NCBI GenBank assembly: GCA_015680685.1
Contig: MNCI01009433.1
Span: 2,503 to 66,502 of the forward strand
Origin: Gnetum montanum
Taxonomy: Eukaryota > Streptophyta > Gnetopsida > Gnetales > Gnetaceae
Length of the DNA: 64,000 bases
Direction: 5' to 3'
Every line of letters begins with the position of its first letter. The first letter of the stretch is position 1. A program made the translations under genes and the position numbers. The notes beneath the pieces were generated by a model. That model was not told the origin of the DNA and searched no databases. It saw only the letters and a list, made by a program, of their open reading frames with translations. Positions 60,562-64,000 of this stretch are shown piece after piece.

Positions 60562-60675
60562 GTTTAGGGCCTTTTTTGACCATGCGTGGCAGTTTAAAGC
60601 CGTACCAGGCCATGTGTTCTTTTAAGGCCTTTTCGGGCCACGGGCTAGTTTAAGGCCTTTTCGGGTGGCATGCAA
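60562..60675. repeat. 29-bp degenerate tandem repeat, four copies
   Basis: Copies begin at about 60562, 60592, 60620 and 60648 with AGTTTAAGGCC and continue TTTTCGGGCCACG. The last copy runs into the end of the protease-containing frame. Confidence 0.7.
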
Positions 60676-61351
60676 ACACGTAAGCTAGTACAATGCAAAC
60701 TAAGGTGACGTATGCACAATGAAAAAAGGTGAAGAGTGGGCAGAGATCAGACGTGTTTTTGGCTGCAGGGGAGCCTTGATCATGTGGTTGCTTCTTAGCT
60801 AGATGTGGTCTAGGAGGCATGCTAGGTTTTGGTTGGTCTGGGAGGCTTTCGATTTTTACTGCTTGTTCGAGCATTTTAGCTCTAGATGTGGTGTTCGTTG
60901 TTCTGGTTGTACCATTGAGAGATTCTTCTTTCAAGACTTGTGACATGTCTATGTTGTGGATGGCTTGAAAGGGAATGTTATCGCCATGTATGATGACTTG
61001 TCCACCTTTGTATGGAAGGTGGATTTTTTGATGTATCAATGAGGAAATGGTCCATTGTTGGGCTAGCCAAGGTCTGCCAAGAATCATGTTGAAACTTGGC
61101 ATCTCTTCTATGATAGTGAATTCTGTGCTAGTGGGGAATTGTTCTCCTACCACAAAGGCTAAGTTGATTGTGCCCTTAATTGTGACATGTGACCCATTGA
61201 AGGATTTTAAACATGTGGTTTTTGTTGGCATGATCTTGTCTGTCATGCCTAGTTTATCGATGAAGGAGTATAAAGCTACATTTTTTGCTGCACCTTCATC
61301 AACGTGCACTCTGCAAATGGTATATTGCCCAACACATACATTAATCGACAA
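60650..61351 (-). pseudogene. Aspartic protease of the Ty3/Gypsy-type element
   Basis: A 233-codon open frame, collinear with the gag pieces upstream. Protease features: CRVHVDEGAAKNVAL, where active relatives have D-G-G-A/S or D-T-G-A; FIDKLGM; the flap-like LKSFNGSHVTIKGTI; and FNMILGRPWL, a hallmark of plant Ty3/Gypsy proteases of the Tat/Athila kind. D-E-G is non-canonical and may reduce activity. The frame then continues through a Pro-rich tail (PDQPKPSMPPRPHLAKK) into the 29-bp repeats instead of reverse transcriptase. Confidence 0.7.
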
Positions 61352-62041
61352 TGGAGGTGTTGTAACCTCCCCTCATTCGGGGTTAACTTTAACTGCATCA
61401 TCGCGGAAGGTTAAGGTGTTTGAACCCAATCCTTCTTGTGTGTGTTATGAAATCATTGCATGAAAGGATTCCTCGTTTGCGGGGATGTCCTTCATAATAG
61501 GAATGGATGCTAATGTTTGAGCCAAGGCCTTTTGGTGAACAGTTGAAGTCATGACCAGGTCATACAAGCTCATCATTTTATTCTTCTGTTTGAGAGTTTA
61601 TTTTACCTAGGCTAGTGTAGCTACGAAGTCTATGTTATTGGTCGTTGTGTTGGCTTTGGCTTCCTTCATGTGGGTTGAGGAATGGGCCTCCTGCGTAGAG
61701 GGCTTGGGCCCTATTTTCTTGAGATTAGGGGTAGGGACCCCAACATTCGATTGTTGCTTAGTTGGTATGGCTTTTGTTTTGGGTGTGGAGGTTGTTCATT
61801 GTTCATTTGTCCTCTTCTGCTACCATTTGGTAGGCTTACTCATGTTGTTGGCAAGGTTGACTCTTGAGGGAGAAGAGGTTGAGACGTTGCCTATGGTTGG
61901 GCTCTGGGTAGGTGAGGGGCCATCACGTGGTGGCACCTTTATGAAAAATGGTAGTTTGGGAGGAGTCGTTGGTGTTTGACTAGCTTGTTATGGCACCTTG
62001 ATGATGAAAGGTTTTTTTGTGGTTGTGGTCGGTGCATCATG
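61352..62041 (-). pseudogene. Gag-protease linker with KVPP repeats and stops
   Basis: Same frame as the protease and the gag pieces, broken by stops but apparently by no frameshift. It carries repeats of the type FIIKVP, FFIKVPPR and, just upstream, FVVKVPPQ and VIKVPPR, separated by Pro/Thr/Ser-rich text. The plus-strand 115-codon frame at 61632-61979 is the antisense of this repetitive part and is not counted as a gene. Confidence 0.5.
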
Positions 62042-62677
62042 CTAATTTAACATCTTAGCAGATGATTGCGGTGGTACTTTGACCACAAAAGGTGTTGTCA
62101 GTTCTCTAGGTGGTACCTTGATGACGATGGGAGGCCTCTTGCTCATGGAGGTGGAGGGGATTGTTGCCCTGCTGGGAGGCACATGGATCACAGAAGGTTT
62201 CCACACAAGTTTAGGCTTACTATCTATGCCAATGGAGTTTATGATGTAGGAGGCATCGTCCGTGTTGGATTGATTCAGGGTGTTGACATTTAGTTGGCCC
62301 CATTCTATCATTGCTTGTAGATCATCCTGTAACGCACGGCAAGTGTTGGTGTTGTGACCAGACATCTGATGGTAGTGACAGAATTGGTCTAACTTGAAAT
62401 GTCATGGAACCAGGGGTTTGTTTGGGGCTGCTAAGGTGGGGTTCCTCAGTAGTGCGTAGTACCTGTTGTGTCTTCGGCAGGCATTCTCCATCACTTGTTT
62501 GTATTGGATTTTCCCAATTTTGAGGAGTTTCTCTAGTAGTTCAAAGGGTTGCATGGGTAGCGGCATATACTTAGAGTGATCCTTGCACTGAAAGTTGGAC
62601 CTTGGGGTAGCCCTTGTCATTGTAGGTAGGTTGGTACTAGTTTTTGTTGTTTTTGTACTTGCAACTATAGTTTCCAT
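62042..62677 (-). pseudogene. Gag C-terminal part with zinc knuckle
   Basis: Open pieces 62677-62402 and 62365-62042 in one frame. The knuckle CHYHQMSGHNTNTC (about 62400-62350), followed by LQDDLQAMIEWGQL, has the C-x2-H-x4-H-x4-C style of plant Ty3/Gypsy gag. Basic text before it (MENACRRHNRYYALL) and the PFELLEKLLKIGKI helix are also found, eroded, in the left gag remnant at about 700-760. Confidence 0.65.
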
Positions 62678-62683
62678 TGTTCT

Positions 62684-63367
62684 CTATTTTTTGGCAATGT
62701 GTTGGTTCTTGTAAGCCACATAGGCGGGATCATTACTGGTTTGTGCAGCTTGTTCTATGTTCTTGATCTGTGTGAATTCTTGGCTCAATGTTTGAGCACT
62801 TAGGTAGTACAGATTTGACTTAACAAAGTCATTCACGGCTCCCTTCAGAATTGTAAGCAAATACATTTTAGGGATGGACTCATGAAGTTTGTTAAGGGCT
62901 GCACTCCATCATTAGATGAACTTCTGCACAGGCTCAAGTGGTGCTTGTTTCACCTGTATCAGAGTGTCTAGTGTTGCTTTAGGCTTTAGGTTGTACTTAA
63001 ACTTGGTAATGAACTGGTGTAACAGATCCTCAAGAGAGGATATGGAGTTACATGGTAGGGCTCGGTACTAGTCTAAGGCTACACCCATTAAGGACATAGC
63101 CAACAAATGCAAGATTGTGTGGGGCCAAGATTGAAGCAATAGAGTTTTTGATTGAAATGTGACTAAGTGAGCATTCGGATCTCCCTTCCCATTGTACTTG
63201 GTTAACTGTGGGAGTGTGATTCCCTTGGGTAAAGCTAATGGTGGTATTGAAGAGCTAATTGGATCATCTTGGTAGAAGTCCAGTACTTTAAATTTTTTAG
63301 TGTTTTCCATTTTGAGGTGCTTTACCTCTTTAGCTAACGCTTGCATCATTTTTTGGCTTCTACCCAC
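62684..63367 (-). pseudogene. Gag core of the Ty3/Gypsy-type element
   Basis: Gag forms the virus-like particle. Open pieces 63367-63068 and 62866-62684 hold FYQDDPISSSIPP, PQLTKYNGKGDPNAHLVTF, then SISSLEDLLHQFITKFKYN, and LTILKGAVNDFVKSNLYYLS. Stops replace a Trp or Gln codon at several places (for example ALD-stop-YRAL, where the left copy has ALDWYYAL, and QKFI-stop-stop-WSAAL against QKFIQWWNALL). The frame is shared with the protease at 61351-60650. Confidence 0.7.
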
Positions 63368-64000
63368 TCTTGAGCGGTAGGCAGATTAGTTGGTTGGGGA
63401 GATTGTGTTGTCAGTTATTGCTGTGGAGCAACGTTCGAAGTTGGGATTGCAGGGTGTGATGTGCTGAAGTAAGTGGGTTGTTGAACAAGGGGTGTGATGC
63501 CTTGTCTAGCCACTAACTATGGGGTGACACCTTGAATGTGTGGGGCTGATGTAATGAAAGTGGCCCCATGTGTTTGCACTAGTGGCATGTACTGGATGGA
63601 CATGGATGTGGGTAGTCCATGTCGGGACACTAGTGTTTGTATGCTCATTGACGTGTGGAGATGAATCGTCCATCCCACATGTGAGTGGAATGATGGGTTA
63701 ACATGGGCATGGGGACTGAGGGTGTGGTATGAATCCTAAGTTTTATATTATGCCTTGAAGTCATCTACATCATGTTGGTTTTGGGGCTCCTTAGAGGGTC
63801 ACCATGTGTTTTGGCTCCTTGCTAGAAGGAGTTGGGAGATGAGTCAGTGCTGGGGCTCAGAAAGGGAAATGATATCATATATGGAGGGAGTGAATTCATG
63901 ACCACCCATGTATATGCCCTCAAAGTTTCATTTTGCCTCCTATTTTGTGGTGTCAAGGGGAAGGTTGGCCTGAATCTTCACACAGATAAAGTTGTATTGT
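63368..64000 (-). pseudogene. Gag N-terminal Pro/Gln-rich region, runs off the right edge
   Basis: Upstream part of the same element, without long frames. The sequence near 63940-64000 corresponds to the left remnant near 2290-2380. The 5' LTR, primer-binding site and right target duplication would lie beyond the window. Confidence 0.45.

Noticed and set aside
61632-61979. 115-codon plus-strand frame, Val/Leu/Gly-rich
   Set aside because: It is antisense to the KVPP-repeat linker of the gag-protease frame.

Overview
This window reads as nuclear DNA from a land plant with a large, repeat-rich genome. A gymnosperm is plausible but the sequence does not prove it. The DNA is AT-rich, there is no intact host gene, and almost everything recognisable is a decayed retroelement, an endogenous plant pararetrovirus (caulimovirid-like), or a tandem array built partly from that virus. 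All identifications come from motif reading and in-window comparison; no database search was possible.

Layout. 1-677: end of an LTR of one family (minus). 690-2400: gag remnant of a Ty3/Gypsy-type element (minus). 2400-6850: AT-rich DNA with no gene seen. 7380-12470 (minus): a degraded caulimovirid-like provirus with, in order, a 30K-type movement protein, a capsid region, a zinc knuckle, an aspartic protease, a reverse transcriptase and RNase H; no integrase is seen. 12588-55250 (plus): a 42.7-kb tandem array of 13 units plus one partial unit, typically about 3.2 kb each. Each unit joins a non-coding leader with its own minisatellite, a dead F-box/LRR-like gene, and a capsid-like segment of the same virus family. 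25595-28691: a TG...CA element with a 5-bp target duplication, inserted inside unit 4 and containing a 924-base assembly gap. 55250-56772 (plus): the last unit runs without a break into the viral zinc knuckle, protease and part of the reverse transcriptase. 56773-64000 (minus): a Ty3/Gypsy-type element with a 2.6-kb LTR, repeat-rich 3' region, protease and gag, but no reverse transcriptase or integrase, inserted into the viral fragment.

Likely history (inference): a caulimovirid copy lay next to an F-box/LRR-like gene and the composite was amplified in tandem. The founder probably already carried stop codons, because many are shared across units; several can be explained as C-to-T changes at CAG, CAA or CGA. 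Later events include two unit-shortening deletions copied together as part of a longer period, internal duplications in units 2 and 13, and LTR insertions. The most unusual item is the amplified F-box/LRR-capsid composite. It lies head-to-head with an inverted provirus sharing about 525 bp of capsid sequence, so readthrough transcripts could form double-stranded RNA.
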